DNA of 64,000 nucleotides from Albophoma yamanashiensis (GCA_001600555.1 BCKH01000004.1:1-64000); one strand, 5' to 3'; positions 53,688-64,000 are shown, numbered from the stretch's first letter. Made by a program: numbers and translations. The notes: a model not told the origin generated them from the sequence alone.

Positions 53688-55576
53688 ATGTCTATCATCA
53701 ACTCAGTCGAGGCGGCGCCCGCGCCTTCGATGGAAAAGTTTCTTCTGGTTGGGGCAGGGGCCCATGCCAAAAGGACTTACATACCTCATCTCAAAACACT
53801 TCGGGAAGAAGGACGTGCATATCTCAAGGTCGTCATCGATATCGAGCCATGTAAAGACCGGGTCGAGGATCTCCTCTTCACCAAGGGGATGGCTCCAAAT
53901 GCAGAGCTAGTTCTAATTCCGGCGTTCGAAGGGGACATGCCCGTCGATGTTGCTGAGCGCCTGAGCGAAGTTGTCAAGAGAACCGGTGTAACCTGCTGCA
54001 TCATCAGCACCGAGCCGCTTGCCCACAAGCCTTATGGTCTTTGGGCCATTAGTGCAGGTTTGAACGTCATCATGGACAAGCCTATCTCCACCAGGCACGC
54101 TGTGGTAACCGACTATGACGCTGCATTCGGAATCGCTCAGGACTACCAGGATTTAGCAGACGCATACGACAAACTTCGAAAGCATCAAGAGACCCACGGC
54201 CAAAAGCCAACGTTTTTCCAGATAAACAGCCATCGCCGCTACCACCCAGGATTCTACTGTACCTTCGACATGATCAAGGAGATTCAGGAGAAGACTAGAT
54301 GTCCCGTGACCAACATCATCTCGACACACTGCGATGGCAAATGGCGTATGCCATCCGAGATTGTGGATGAGCCCTATCATCCCTACCGTACTGGTTATGG
54401 CAAGGTGTCTCACAGCGGCTATCATTTTTTCGACATGATCTACAACTTCATGCGAGCAGGTTGGACGGACAACAAGCGCCCTGACAAGATGGAAATCTCC
54501 AGCAGCTTTGTTCTCCCTACTGGATTTATCACTACTCTGAACCAAGATGACTACGGCCATATTTTCGGGAAGGATGAATACGCCAAGTGGAATAAGTATA
54601 GCGATGAAGAGCTGATGAAGCTGATGGCCAACATGGGAGAGATCGACGCCTCGATCCAAGTCACGTTTTCCCGTCAGGGCCACGCCATTTCTATTGCTCA
54701 GATCAACCTCTTGCACAACGGCTTCTCTCGACGTAGTTGGTTGCAACCCGGTGCAGACTTGTACAAGGGGAATGGAAGGGTTAAGCATGAGGCGCACGAA
54801 GTCCGCAGCGGCCCCTTGCAGACAATCGTCATCGATTCCAGACAAGCGAACGATAAACATGACCGCTCTAAGCCCAGCACTGGCGAGATAGGCACGGATA
54901 ATCACTTCGAGGTTCACGTATTCCGCAATAGCGACATAACAGGCGACATTTCTCCCTTGCAGACTTTCACAGTTGCCGACCTCGACCGCCGCTATAACAC
55001 CGCATTGCCTGGCATTTATTCCGAAAATGTGAAGCGAGGGATCTTGTGGGAGGCTGTGGACTTCCTTCATGACAAAAAGACGCTGGCTGAGCTGACCTCA
55101 AACCTGGCGGACCATGCTATCCCTGCCTACATTATGAGTGCGGCGTATATCTCCCATATTAGAAGGTCGGGAGGCCTTGACTCGACTGTGCCAGTGGAAC
55201 TTACCTACGGAGGTTGGTTCATTCTGTGTCCCTTTCTGATGAGATAAAAATCTGACCTTCTGCTCTAGCCGATGGATTGGCCAAAGCCCACATCCCTGAG
55301 ACTTTGTATCGACCCTTCGAATCTGCCGCGAGCGACATCAATAGCCCTATTGACACAGCTCCGGAAACCCCTGCTGAGGGACCCGTCGATCAATCCTATA
55401 TCACCAAGGCGGCTACCATCAGGGCGACCAAGCTTGGCCTTATTGGGGCATTGACGTCTTTGTACGGGGTTGAGCTGGCGATTGAGTCTGACGCAGGCGC
55501 AATCGGCGGCGTGCAGGGTAAGGGACCGTTGCAGAACGATCATGTTTTGAACAAACTCCAGGCATTGATCGATTGA
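53688..55576 (+). CDS. Gfo/Idh/MocA-family oxidoreductase
   Basis: Exons 53,688-55,212 and 55,269-55,576 give 610 residues. The Rossmann start FLLVGAGAHAKRTYIPHL is followed by ISAGLNVIMDKPISTRHAV with the DKP version of the family's EKP motif. The middle has INSHRRYHPG and YGKVSHSGYHFFDMIYNF, where the His residues may act in catalysis. It is longer than the usual 350-400 residues, with an extra C-terminal half ending in PLQNDHVLNKLQALID. Members oxidise sugars, inositols and related alcohols with NAD(P). Together with an aminotransferase, such enzymes make amino sugars or aminocyclitols in bacteria, a possible but unproved role here. A second ATG at ~53,730 (MEKFLLVG) is also possible. Confidence 0.88.
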
Positions 55577-56029
55577 TCGAACAAAACTTTCACATTTCAG
55601 AGCGCTAGAGTTTTGAATGCAAAAGTACCTTTTAGAACCATCTTCAGCGTCAAATAGTGTGCATTTGCCCTAGACGCAAGTCAGTTGTAGCGTTAGTCTA
55701 CCGAGGCTTTCATCACATCCAGACATGCGCTTGTGGCCATCGTTGGCGTCTAGAGTTGGAGGAGACGATACTCGTCTTGTTGTAGGGCCTTCTTTGGACG
55801 CGAGTTAGCATCGCATCCCAGCCAGTGATACGCACGTCAAGCATCGGACGAGGCATACCCCAACTTACATGCTCTTACAAGCTCCACATCGTGATCTGCA
55901 GGCAGGGTTAAATCGCCAGTTCGTTGAGCCTTGTGAGAGGTGTTTCTGGAGAAGGAGAGGCAAAGGAAGAGCCTCGACATGGTTACAGAAATCTCTCGTT
56001 ACAGCGGACGGCAGGTGTTGGTTGTTTGT
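55577..56029. other. 3' flank of the oxidoreductase
   Basis: No gene. The 5' part of the O-methyltransferase relic may extend into this stretch, but I could not read it. Confidence 0.4.
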
Positions 56030-56475
56030 GACACTGATCTGACATTGTTCGAATGTATCATGCAGACGCCTGATATGGACAAACTAGCGAGGGTAATAAG
56101 ATGGGCCACTTGACTGACGGATTTGACTTGGCTGGTTTGGGCCAAGCTATAGTCGTAGATGTAAGTAATAATCCGCCCTCCGGCATTCCCCAACTCGACT
56201 TATACTTAACTTCCATTTGTGTCCGTAGATGCGTGGCTCAGACTGCTATGCCTCCATAGCCCTGGCGGAAGCCTATCCTAACCTCCCCTTAGTAGTCTAG
56301 GACTTACGACATACTATTGCTAACTGTACGACTCTGCTGGGGACTTACTCGGAGGAAATCCGTAATCGTATTACATGCCAGGAACACAATCTCTTTATGC
56401 CTTAGTCGATAACTACTGCGGATGCCTATTTTCCGCGAATGATTTTTCATAACACTTAGGAATAGGCTGCAGCGG
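56030..56475 (+). pseudogene. O-methyltransferase relic with RIP-like stops
   Basis: Readable in order: LFECIMQTPDMDKLARV, GFDLAGLGQAIVVD, an intron, GSDCYASIALAEAYPNLPLVV, TAG, DLRHTIANC, EEIRNRITCQEHNLFMP, TAG, SITTADAYFPRMIFHN, TAG. This follows a fungal/plant-type SAM O-methyltransferase (family pattern VVDVGGSxGxxSIALAEAxPNL...VVQDL...FxPQP...DAYFxRMILHDW). The first two TAG replace Gln (CAG to TAG) and the third a Trp-like site, as C-to-T mutation would give. The gene is dead. It adjoins the biosynthetic cluster and may be a lost tailoring gene. Confidence 0.8.
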
Positions 56476-57154
56476 CGTTTTAGCGCTCACGGGTCTTGTC
56501 CCTTGACTAACCCACCAATATGCTAGGTCATGTTTACCAAGGGCGGCTGGGTTATCATATGAATTCTTTAACAAATCAATCATACATAAATTATTAAAGT
56601 AAGTTTAGATTTAATTTATTCGTTTACGAGTTTGAATATCTTACCCAGCTTAAGACCACCAATGCATTCTTTCTTGGGCTAATACATGAACCACTGCAAT
56701 GCCGGAAGAGAACCAGCACATCTCCCTGCGCCTCTTTTTAGTTGGGTGCAACTGCCGATCACTGCCGATCCATACGAGTGCAGCAGGTGGTCGGGTGAGG
56801 CTGAACTCTGGCACAGGGAGGCGATTGGTCCCGGCTCCAAAGGCTCGTTCGTTAGGGACCAGCTTGAGTGGAAGGATCGTAAGAAAGTGGATCCATAGGG
56901 ACAGACGTTTGTCCGTCTTGCATGACAGTAAACTGAATGACAAGGCCTCAGCCAAAGGAAGGAAATGTAAATGATGATCACAAAGTCAGAGTGGAAGATA
57001 TTGCTCCGAGGATGCAACGTTCCGCAAATTATAAGTATAATGCTTCTGCCCGGTCGAGGATCATGTCTCCAAAACAAAGCACAATCAACAAATTTCATCT
57101 CCCAGCAAGCATCTCAGACCTGTTTTTACGAGCAATCTTGCTCTCGCATCCACC
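56476..57154. other. Intergenic with dispersed repeat C, copy 2
   Basis: Repeat C lies at 56,560-56,634. The overlapping short frames at 56,650-57,100 show no family. The last 150 bp should be the promoter of the small secreted peptide gene. Confidence 0.45.
56560..56634. repeat. Dispersed repeat C, copy 2
   Basis: Matches 23,063-23,138 (GTAAGTTT, GATTTAATTTAT, TCGTTTACGAGTTT), with several G-to-A differences from the other copy. Confidence 0.6.
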
Positions 57155-57515
57155 ATGAAGTTCATTCAGATCTCAACTATCATCGTCGTGCTCGTCCCTG
57201 CCATTGCCGCCATGCCGGCTAACGAGCAGCCTGCTGGTATTCTTGAGGCGCGCGGCTGCGGTGCTTCAGGCTCTTGTGAGGGATTTGGAGGTGATGCGCT
57301 CTGCAATGACCGCGTAAGTGCCAATGAGGGGTGTTAAAAAACATGGCTATCCTAACAGATGAAAATGCAGTGCAAGAAGTGCTCTGGGCCTAGTGGCAAA
57401 TACGCGCGCGGAACCTGTGGCGGCTTTCTCGGGCAGTAAGTGCGAAGATATTGTAAGAAGATCTGAGTGATTGCTAACATGGCACAATAGGACCTGCGAG
57501 TGCTTTTATAGCTAA
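57155..57515 (+). CDS. Small secreted peptide with a defensin-like (CS-alpha-beta) cysteine pattern
   Basis: Three exons (57,155-57,313; 57,371-57,435; 57,491-57,515) give 82 residues. Residues 1-19 are a signal peptide (FIQISTIIVVLVPAIA). A short propeptide ends at EAR before a mature part of about 49 residues with eight cysteines. The order C, C, C-x3-C, C, then GTC and a final TCEC matches the C...CxxxC...GxC...CxC plan of CS-alpha-beta defensins such as fungal plectasin, with one extra pair. Such peptides are secreted and often antibacterial. Exon phases and lengths are consistent. The disulfide pattern and activity are inferred. Confidence 0.8.
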
Positions 57516-57899
57516 ACAGTCCAGGGACATAGAAGAGAAGTAGATATATTTGGCACGGAAGGGATTTTTTGTTGTACCATGTAATAAGGATCTCGTTGCA
57601 GACTCTATTCAATCAACGACCACGAGCCTAGCATAGACAATTGCTGCCCAGACGTGACTCTTAGATTGGCATAACTTTCTATGGCATCTCAACTCCATCC
57701 ATTTTATCTTAGACCTATAGATACGTCTCTGTGTAAGCGGTAAAGCTATTAATCTTACATACTATTTAATTCGTAATAGTCTATCCCAATTAAGATTGCT
57801 CAATATCGCGGTGACGACAAAGCCAACTTTGCGACGTTGTAGGTTAGGCAGAATACTAAGGGCAGGGAGTATGGAGGAGCGCAAATGTCTAGATTTGTC
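57516..57899. other. Gap between convergent genes
   Basis: 3' ends of the peptide gene and the peptidase gene. AT-rich, nothing recognised. Confidence 0.5.
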
Positions 57900-60128
57900 C
57901 TACTCAGCGATGCCCAGCTTGTCGTAGAACGCCTCAGTTGACGGTTCGCGTCCTAAAAATTCCTTCAACAGCTCCATCGGTTCGCGGCTGCCGCCATGTT
58001 TAAGCACAGTGTTTCGGTATCTTCTGCCTGCCTCCCTATTCGTTGGATCCACGCTAAAGGCTGTGTCGAATATGTCTGTGGCGTACACCTCCGACCACAA
58101 ATACCCGTATACTCCAGCATCATAGCCTCCCATGATGTGGCCAAGTATTGCTGCGCCGTTGGCCCAGTGGTATTGTTCTGCATCACCTAGATCATCCAGC
58201 ATGCAGAGGTCGTGGCGGAGCTTGTTGAACAATTGAGACACGTCCAGATTGAGGGCCTCTTCATGCGAATGGGGCTGGTGGATTGTCATGTCAAAGATGC
58301 TCCAGTGCACCAAGCGTAGATTGCTAAGAGCAACGTTGACATAGCGGGTGCGGATTATGGACTTAATCATCGCTTCTGGCATCTTCTCTTCGGGACGCAT
58401 GACGTTGGCATTGGAGGCGCTGTCCATGTAAGCCTTTTTATACTCAGGCGAGAGGTAGGACCAGTGCTTGCTCAGTGCCTTGATTTGAGATGATGTCCAG
58501 CACCAATTCTCGAGCACTTGCGATGGGACCTCGACAAAGTCTCGTGACGTATTGGTTCCATGGAAGCGTTCGTATATGGTCTGCGACACGAGGTTATGGA
58601 TGCCATGTCCAAGCTCATGAAATAGCGTCACTACTTCATTGTGATTGAGAAGGGACGGCTTTTTAGCAGTCGGTTTGGTAAAGTTGCAAACCAGCTCTGT
58701 CACAGGGTAATGACGACCACTGCCGTCCTTTGTGACAAAGCCTGGCTGCAAGGTGAAGTTGGCAGCATGTCCAAACTTGCCTTCTCGCGGATGGAGATCA
58801 AAGTAGATGTACCCAACAAAGCCAGAACTATTATGCTCTCTGGCATCATCCCAAACCGAGAAGAGCTGGACATCTGGGTGCCACACAATGTCGTCGCCTT
58901 TTCCAGTCTTGGAGATAATATTCCGGTCCTTGCCCTCAATTTTGACAAAGATAAGCCCAAAAAGCTCCTCAAAGATGTTTAGCATGCCTGCTATGCAAGA
59001 TTGCAGTGGAAAATATTCAGCAATCTTGCTCGTTTCTAGCTGGAAATCGCGTGACAGCATTAGGTTATTATGATATGCATGATCCCAGAGATAGTAGTGA
59101 TCTGTGTCGACGCAGCCTGTATCATTGCGCTTCAGATCAATAAGCTTTTCAAGCTCTTTTTGAGCACCACTGGTCAGTCTTTCGCGGAGGTCGTCTAGAA
59201 AGTCGTTGACAGCCTTGGGTGTCTGGGCCATCTTATCTTCAAGGACAAAGGTTGCATGGTCAGCATAGCCTAAAATCCGGGCAGCTTCATCAGGCAGCGC
59301 GAGCGCCTCCTGGAGCAAGGTTATGTTTTGATTGCACTTGTTCTCATTGGCCAAGAAACTGTCTCCTCAGTTAGATATGTGTAACAACCTATTGGCTGAC
59401 GCTAATTCCATCAATCGAGGCCACATTCACTTACATCTTCTTTCTGCAACTGTACAATGCCTCTGCGTGGGGAGTAGATCAGGGTTTTTGAAAGTCAGCC
59501 TTAGCTTGCCTTCGTTCTCGCTTCCCTGGGAGCCTTTCACAAGTGTTTCAATAACATCATCAGGAACGCCGTGAAGCTCCTCTGGATTGAACCATATACC
59601 TCCTTTTTCCTCACTAAGATTCTTAGAAAAAGCAATGTAGAGCTCTGGCAACCGTTTCTTGATCTCTTTGAAGCGGTCTCTCTCTGCAGGTTGTAGGCCT
59701 AAACCCATGCGTATACAGGCCTCATATTCCTTCTCCAGAAGATAACGGCTCTCTGCATCTAGCCTGGGATCATCTTTTTGCGTGCCGTATATAGCTTTAG
59801 TAAGTGTGAATACATCCTCGCGCATGGATGACTCAATCTGGTAGTCACTCATCTTCTTCTGGGCTAAAGCTGACGCGTCACGGACGTTCGAGTCTGGAGA
59901 CACAGACCCGAGAAAGCCAATGGTATTCATTTCGAGAGACATGGCATTCTTTCCTTGTGCTAATGGAAGCAGAACATTAGAGAACTCTGCCTTATCCACA
60001 GATACACTCTGCACGACAGTGTCCGTTAATTCTTTGTTGGAAATAATCAGCTGCTCTGTTCTACTGATTAAGCCGTTAGGGGAGTATTTGAATAGCGGTG
60101 GCGCTTGCGGCGGCGATATGCTGGTCAT
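57900..60128 (-). CDS. M3 family metallopeptidase (thimet oligopeptidase/saccharolysin type)
   Basis: Exons 60,128-59,435 and 59,362-57,900 give 718 residues. The zinc site is LFHELGHGIHN (HEXXH) with the third ligand Glu in the following FVEVPSQVLENW. ANENKCNQNITLL, ARILGYADHATFVLEDKMA, GYIYFDLHPREGKFGHAA and DAGVYGYLWSEVYA are family landmarks. These enzymes cut short peptides in the cytosol or mitochondrial intermembrane space. The intron acceptor (after GAG at ~59,363) is not ideal, but it is the only one that keeps the frame. The gene appears intact and is probably a housekeeping gene. Confidence 0.9.
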
Positions 60129-62202
60129 GGCTGATCACCGTGTAGTGTTCGAAAGAACAAACGGGGCAAACGGGGTACACAAAGTGGTTGTGTCAACCCT
60201 AGGCTGCAAAGCTTAATAAATGGTAAGGGAAGCAGTTAATATGGTCAGAAAAGCGAGGGTCGTCTTATGAGGCGGTTCCGGAGGGAGTGGAAAGTTAAAG
60301 CAACAAAGAGACGCAGGTGTGCACGCACTTGCACGACGTAGGGGCTTTAACACAATCACAATGCTTCAGAACGGCCCGCTTCAAGCCCCACGATCATATC
60401 CCCACTATCTGCTCCGCTCCTTCCCCGCCTCTAACGTTACACTCAAAAGCGGGGGCCGTGCATGATGCTGGGCGCCGCGCATGATGCTGGAGGCCGTACG
60501 GAGTACGGAGTACATGTTGCTTATCCCCCGCACAAAGGTACCTACGTATGCAGCGAGTAAAGTGGACGCTTCTCCAACCACTAACGGCACCTTTCGTGCC
60601 GTCTCCAACGATGTCTGCTACTGAGTGGACATTGGCCCAAGCGATATGGCGTATGCATAAGCCTGTCTAAAATGCTGAACCTGGCGAGCCGTCTCGAAAA
60701 CGAAGCATTTTACGCGTATTGGAACCCAAAGCGTGTCGACCGAAAGGCATCTCATCCGTCTTGGAGACTGGACGTGTCGCAGGATTTCCAGGTCTTTGTG
60801 CTTTCAAACGTGTCTATAATACACCCCGTCCAGCCTTGAGATACGTCCCATCAGAGCTTTTTTCCGTTCTCAGAAAACATCATCAAAGTAACCACTCTGT
60901 AGGCGAGGGCAGTCCAAAGCAACGATGTAGCTCTCACACTTTATTGTCTTGTGCTCTCTCGCCTTGGGCACGGTGTTAATGGCTATGCCCATATCTGATG
61001 CTACTATCGTGGGGGCGAGTGCTTTCCACCATCTAATGAATTGCTGGCTTTGGCATCCACACAATGATTGCTGACGGGGTTTTTGTACGCTGCCACGCTC
61101 GATGCCAGGGGTGAGTGGAATAATTTCAAGGACGTATCTCGAGATCTAGAACGCGACGCGGATCCTAGAGAAGAATAGAATCGGATCTCTGGCAGGGTCT
61201 CGTTAATTGAATTGACATCCGTTAGTAGAAGGTCTGGCGGCTTAGGATCTATCACACAATGCACTATTGCGCCCTTTAGGAGCATACGAATTGACGATGC
61301 AAATAGCCTTAATTCCTACATAGCAAAATGCCTGATGAGGCGGTCTTTATGTAGCGAGCTGCGCCCCTATCGTAGGTGTGCTCGTATTATCTTTCTTCCG
61401 CATTCCTGCTTTATGAGGCAGGTGCCCCCCTAGGCTCACCTTCACAGGATCCATTACCTCTTGCGCGATCGTGTTTAGCGTGTTTTTTAGTGTGTTAGAA
61501 GCTAGCTTCGCGTAAGGTTACTCCAGGTCCTAATAAGCTAGCTACGGGGCGGCGGGTGTGGCTCTGTACCTAGAGCCTTTGGAACCTTGAAGGGATACAG
61601 TAAACTTTAGTGGCGGCGTTCGCTGCTAAAGCGGGCTTTGCCGCTTAGGCACATTTACTTTACTACAGTGCATGCTCAAGAACGAACTCCGCCAGTTGGC
61701 CGCCAGCTGGCGGCCAGCTGGCCGCACACAGTCACGTCACTCGACGTCGCATTGCCCACCGACTAACTACAACAGCGTCATCACTTCATGCACTTTCTAG
61801 CTTTTGCACTTTACCCCCCCCAAGCCTGCTGCTGGCTATTTTACCGAGACGTCTAGAGGGCAGCCATTAGTTATCATTGTGTCAGCCTTCTATTGTCTTT
61901 TCCAGGCTACTTCTTTCGCATCCTCCGAGCAACGATCCCTCTACACATTCACCAACACCAACACGACAGTCTGCGTCAGAGTCATCGCCAAACGGGCATA
62001 TACCCGCTGATTCCTCTCTGTGGGCACTCCTTGCCTGATACCCCTATCACCGACTCCTTGGCCTCTCCCCCTCTCTAGCCTCGGCGGCTCTCTTGCATTT
62101 TACGAAAGCCTTGGCCGCAGAATAAGTGAGTGCTACGCGCGCATTATCTATGGTAAATATAACCACTAGCTAATCAGTACAAGAGATAGCTTCTCACCCT
62201 TC
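60129..62202. other. Long gene-free stretch with repeated motifs
   Basis: No gene is recognised in ~2 kb. It contains the word TACGGAGTAC twice, overlapping (60,497-60,513), a near-duplicate CATGATGCTGGGCGCC/CATGATGCTGGAGGCC (~60,463-60,496), and an 18-bp perfect palindrome at 61,698-61,715. The last ~150 bp before the DUF3669 gene may hold its promoter and a leader intron (GGTAAATATAACC ... ACTAGCTAATCAG). Confidence 0.5.
61698..61715. repeat. 18-bp perfect palindrome
   Basis: GGCCGCCAGCTGGCGGCC reads the same on both strands and is followed by a further CAGCTGGCCG, so longer hairpins can form. It may be the terminal part of an inverted-repeat element or a binding site. Confidence 0.7.
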
Positions 62203-63453
62203 ATGATGTCGAGACGCCGATTCAAAGCTTCGTCGAGCGAGTACGAGCCCCCAATAACCAGCGAATTCGAAGAAGACCTTGACGCATGGCTCCGACTGTT
62301 AAACTTGCTCGATAAACCTTCGCCAACCCCCCTCAGCAACCTCTCCAAGCCTACGGCGAGTGAGATCAAGCTTGCTAGAATGCTTAGTGCTAAGTCGGTT
62401 GTGTCCACTACATCCTCGTTTGCGGCACGCCAGACCAAAGCCTACGAGGAAACCACGGTTGCCAGAACATTCCGCAAGATCGGGGCAAGGGCGTGCGGTG
62501 CTGTGTTTGCGGCGGACGGACAATCACTAGCATTCAAAATTGGCAAGACAGGCACCAGCGACGATGGCGGCGCGATTTGGACGGATTTCCAGATGCATCA
62601 GCGCATTCTGAACGCCCTACGAGACTATAAAGCTGACATAGAGATCCCGACCTGCCATTTTTTCGTCAGCCACGATGACCAGGAGTGGTGGGATAAGCAC
62701 CAGGATCTTGCCACCGCAGCAGGGGACACCTGCCACCTTCCCGCCCGGGTCCTCGTCACAGAGCGAGTCTTGCCGCTGCCAGCCCCGGTCCGGCACGAAC
62801 TCATCCAACAGTTCTGCAAAGAGAACTTACGCACCAAAGCAGCAGCCGATGCAGCTAATAAGGACTGTTTAATCCGCGTCTACCTAGGATCAATGAGAGG
62901 GCGGATCACGTCATTCTTCTCCTGGCGCAACTTTAAGCTGCATCTGAACCAGATGATCGAGATTGAGATGGACTACGAGGCTTTTACAGTCGAGCTGGGC
63001 CAGGCCCTAGCCCTTATTCACTGGAAGGCTCGGACCGATGCCCGCGATGTTGAGTTCGCCCTCGGAAGCTCTTCTACTAATATCGGCGCAAATCCGGGGC
63101 TTAGCGAGGGTTTCGAGCGCAAAACGAGCTGCTACCCGGCTGATTCTAACACTGAGAATTTTACCCGACGTGAGATCCGTCTCTTTGTCTTGGACTTTAA
63201 CAAGGTACGCGACATCAGCATGGACGATGCCGGTATTAAGCTTGCGGTCGAGGCGTTCTTCCTGAATGACCCGTACTACCCCCGTCCCCGCGAAGGATCG
63301 AGGCTACATCAAGAGCTGTGGAACTCATTTGTCCGTAACTATCTAAGCACGGCAGACGCAGTCCTAGGCACGCATGAGGAGTTCCGAGTTCTTCCGCGCA
63401 AATTTATTTCGGGTATTATCGATCATGCCCTTAGGAAGAACCCTAGTTCTTAG
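62203..63453 (+). CDS. DUF3669-type protein of unknown function
   Basis: One frame of 416 residues without introns. GARACGAVFAADGQSLAFKI near residue 97 resembles a nucleotide-binding loop of a kinase-like fold. DVEFALGSS, LFVLDFNKVRDISMD and VEAFFLNDPYYPRPREGSRL near the C-terminus are the conserved part of the fungal DUF3669 family, which often appears in expanded, fast-changing copies. No function is established. The double ATG at 62,203 gives the same frame; either could be used. Confidence 0.75.
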   Translation: MMSRRRFKASSSEYEPPITSEFEEDLDAWLRLLNLLDKPSPTPLSNLSKPTASEIKLARMLSAKSVVSTTSSFAARQTKAYEETTVARTFRKIGARACGAVFAADGQSLAFKIGKTGTSDDGGAIWTDFQMHQRILNALRDYKADIEIPTCHFFVSHDDQEWWDKHQDLATAAGDTCHLPARVLVTERVLPLPAPVRHELIQQFCKENLRTKAAADAANKDCLIRVYLGSMRGRITSFFSWRNFKLHLNQMIEIEMDYEAFTVELGQALALIHWKARTDARDVEFALGSSSTNIGANPGLSEGFERKTSCYPADSNTENFTRREIRLFVLDFNKVRDISMDDAGIKLAVEAFFLNDPYYPRPREGSRLHQELWNSFVRNYLSTADAVLGTHEEFRVLPRKFISGIIDHALRKNPSS

Positions 63454-64000
63454 ATAATTGAAGACGGCTGATTGTTTGTCCCACGAAGGCCACGAAGTAG
63501 TAATACGTTCCAACTGATAGCTATTAAACCCCGTAGGGATATTCATAACTATGGACAACTACTGGGAGGGTTGCGCACTGGAACAGAGTGAACGTGTGTT
63601 CCCGTAGCGAGCGAAAGGAAGCATCACATGCCTAATGAGGTAGCCTGAAGAGCAGAGATTAGATAGTCAATCTAATTAAGTACTACTCTTGGCTAATGAA
63701 GCGTGGGAGTACTTCTTAGCCACGATGTCCTAATCAAGCGCGAGCGAGAGTCAGGTTTCTCTTACACTGCATAGTAGTATCAAGTACAAAATCCCTGATA
63801 ACTAACTTTGGTATTAAGGGATTTTATAGCACATGGCCTAAATCACTATGTGTAGACAGATACGGATCCACCCTTAACTGCATTAAAGCATTTATTATCT
63901 TAGCATCTCAGATCATACTCAGCACAGCGCCTGGCCGAAATGGGTCGGAAAGCGAGTTGTGAGTGGATAGCGAGTTGATTGGACTTGGTTTTCATGTCTT
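63454..64000. other. Window end, no gene
   Basis: 3' flank of the DUF3669 gene. AT-rich; nothing recognised up to the window edge. Confidence 0.45.

Noticed and set aside
54153..55070. Minus-strand open frame of 305 codons
   Set aside because: Antisense shadow of the Gfo/Idh oxidoreductase exon.
1..64000. Search by eye for tRNA, rRNA and replication or attachment sites
   Set aside because: Nothing matching tRNA arms, rRNA signatures or telomere repeats was seen.

Overview
The window is nuclear DNA of a filamentous ascomycete (Pezizomycotina; I lean towards Sordariomycetes/Hypocreales, but this is a guess). The evidence is many short introns of about 47-80 bp with GTRNGT donors and CTAAC-like branch points, fungal-only families (Zn2Cys6 regulators, a bZIP-ankyrin regulator, MFS permeases, DUF3669), several gene relics whose stop codons fit C-to-T (RIP-like) decay, and an AT-rich island. 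There are no tRNA, rRNA or CRISPR features. It reads as accessory DNA: two gene clusters, separated and flanked by single genes, gene relics and repeats.

Region 1 (0.7-13.7 kb) looks like a sugar-acid catabolic locus. It has an MFS anion permease (2714-4599), a D-galactonate-dehydratase-like enolase-superfamily enzyme (5774-7074), a DHDPS/KDG-type aldolase (9345-10429) and a complete dihydroxyacetone kinase (11734-13671). Between and beside them lie relics of a GH27 alpha-galactosidase, an aldo-keto reductase and a second, inverted dehydratase. The living genes can be read as import, dehydration, aldol cleavage to pyruvate plus a triose, and triose phosphorylation. A Zn2Cys6 regulator with one frameshift follows (14748-17354).

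Region 2 (18-35 kb) is a mixed stretch: an SDR relic, a decayed membrane-protein gene, a heme aldoxime dehydratase, a SAM methyltransferase with a 12-base homopolymer that breaks its frame, a monocarboxylate-type MFS gene, a peroxisomal carnitine acyltransferase with a frameshift and a C-terminal AKL, a C-terminal fragment of an NLR-like protein, an AT-rich island, and a divergent pair made of an intronless SDR and an intronless Zn2Cys6 regulator.

Region 3 (36-56.5 kb) looks like an undescribed biosynthetic gene cluster with no PKS or NRPS. It holds an alpha-SNAP (Sec17) homologue, a Zn2Cys6 regulator, a carnosine-synthase-like ATP-grasp ligase, a cytochrome P450, a class III aminotransferase, a TOXE-type bZIP-ankyrin regulator, an MFS exporter, an SDR, a Gfo/Idh/MocA oxidoreductase and a mutated O-methyltransferase relic. 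A tandem array of 189-bp units splits it.

Region 4 (57-64 kb) has a gene for a small secreted peptide with eight cysteines and a defensin-like pattern, an M3 metallopeptidase and a DUF3669 protein. Single-base frameshifts recur in otherwise well-preserved genes across the window, so either base-level assembly errors or recent pseudogenisation must be considered. All exon boundaries were inferred by eye from splice consensus and reading-frame continuity.
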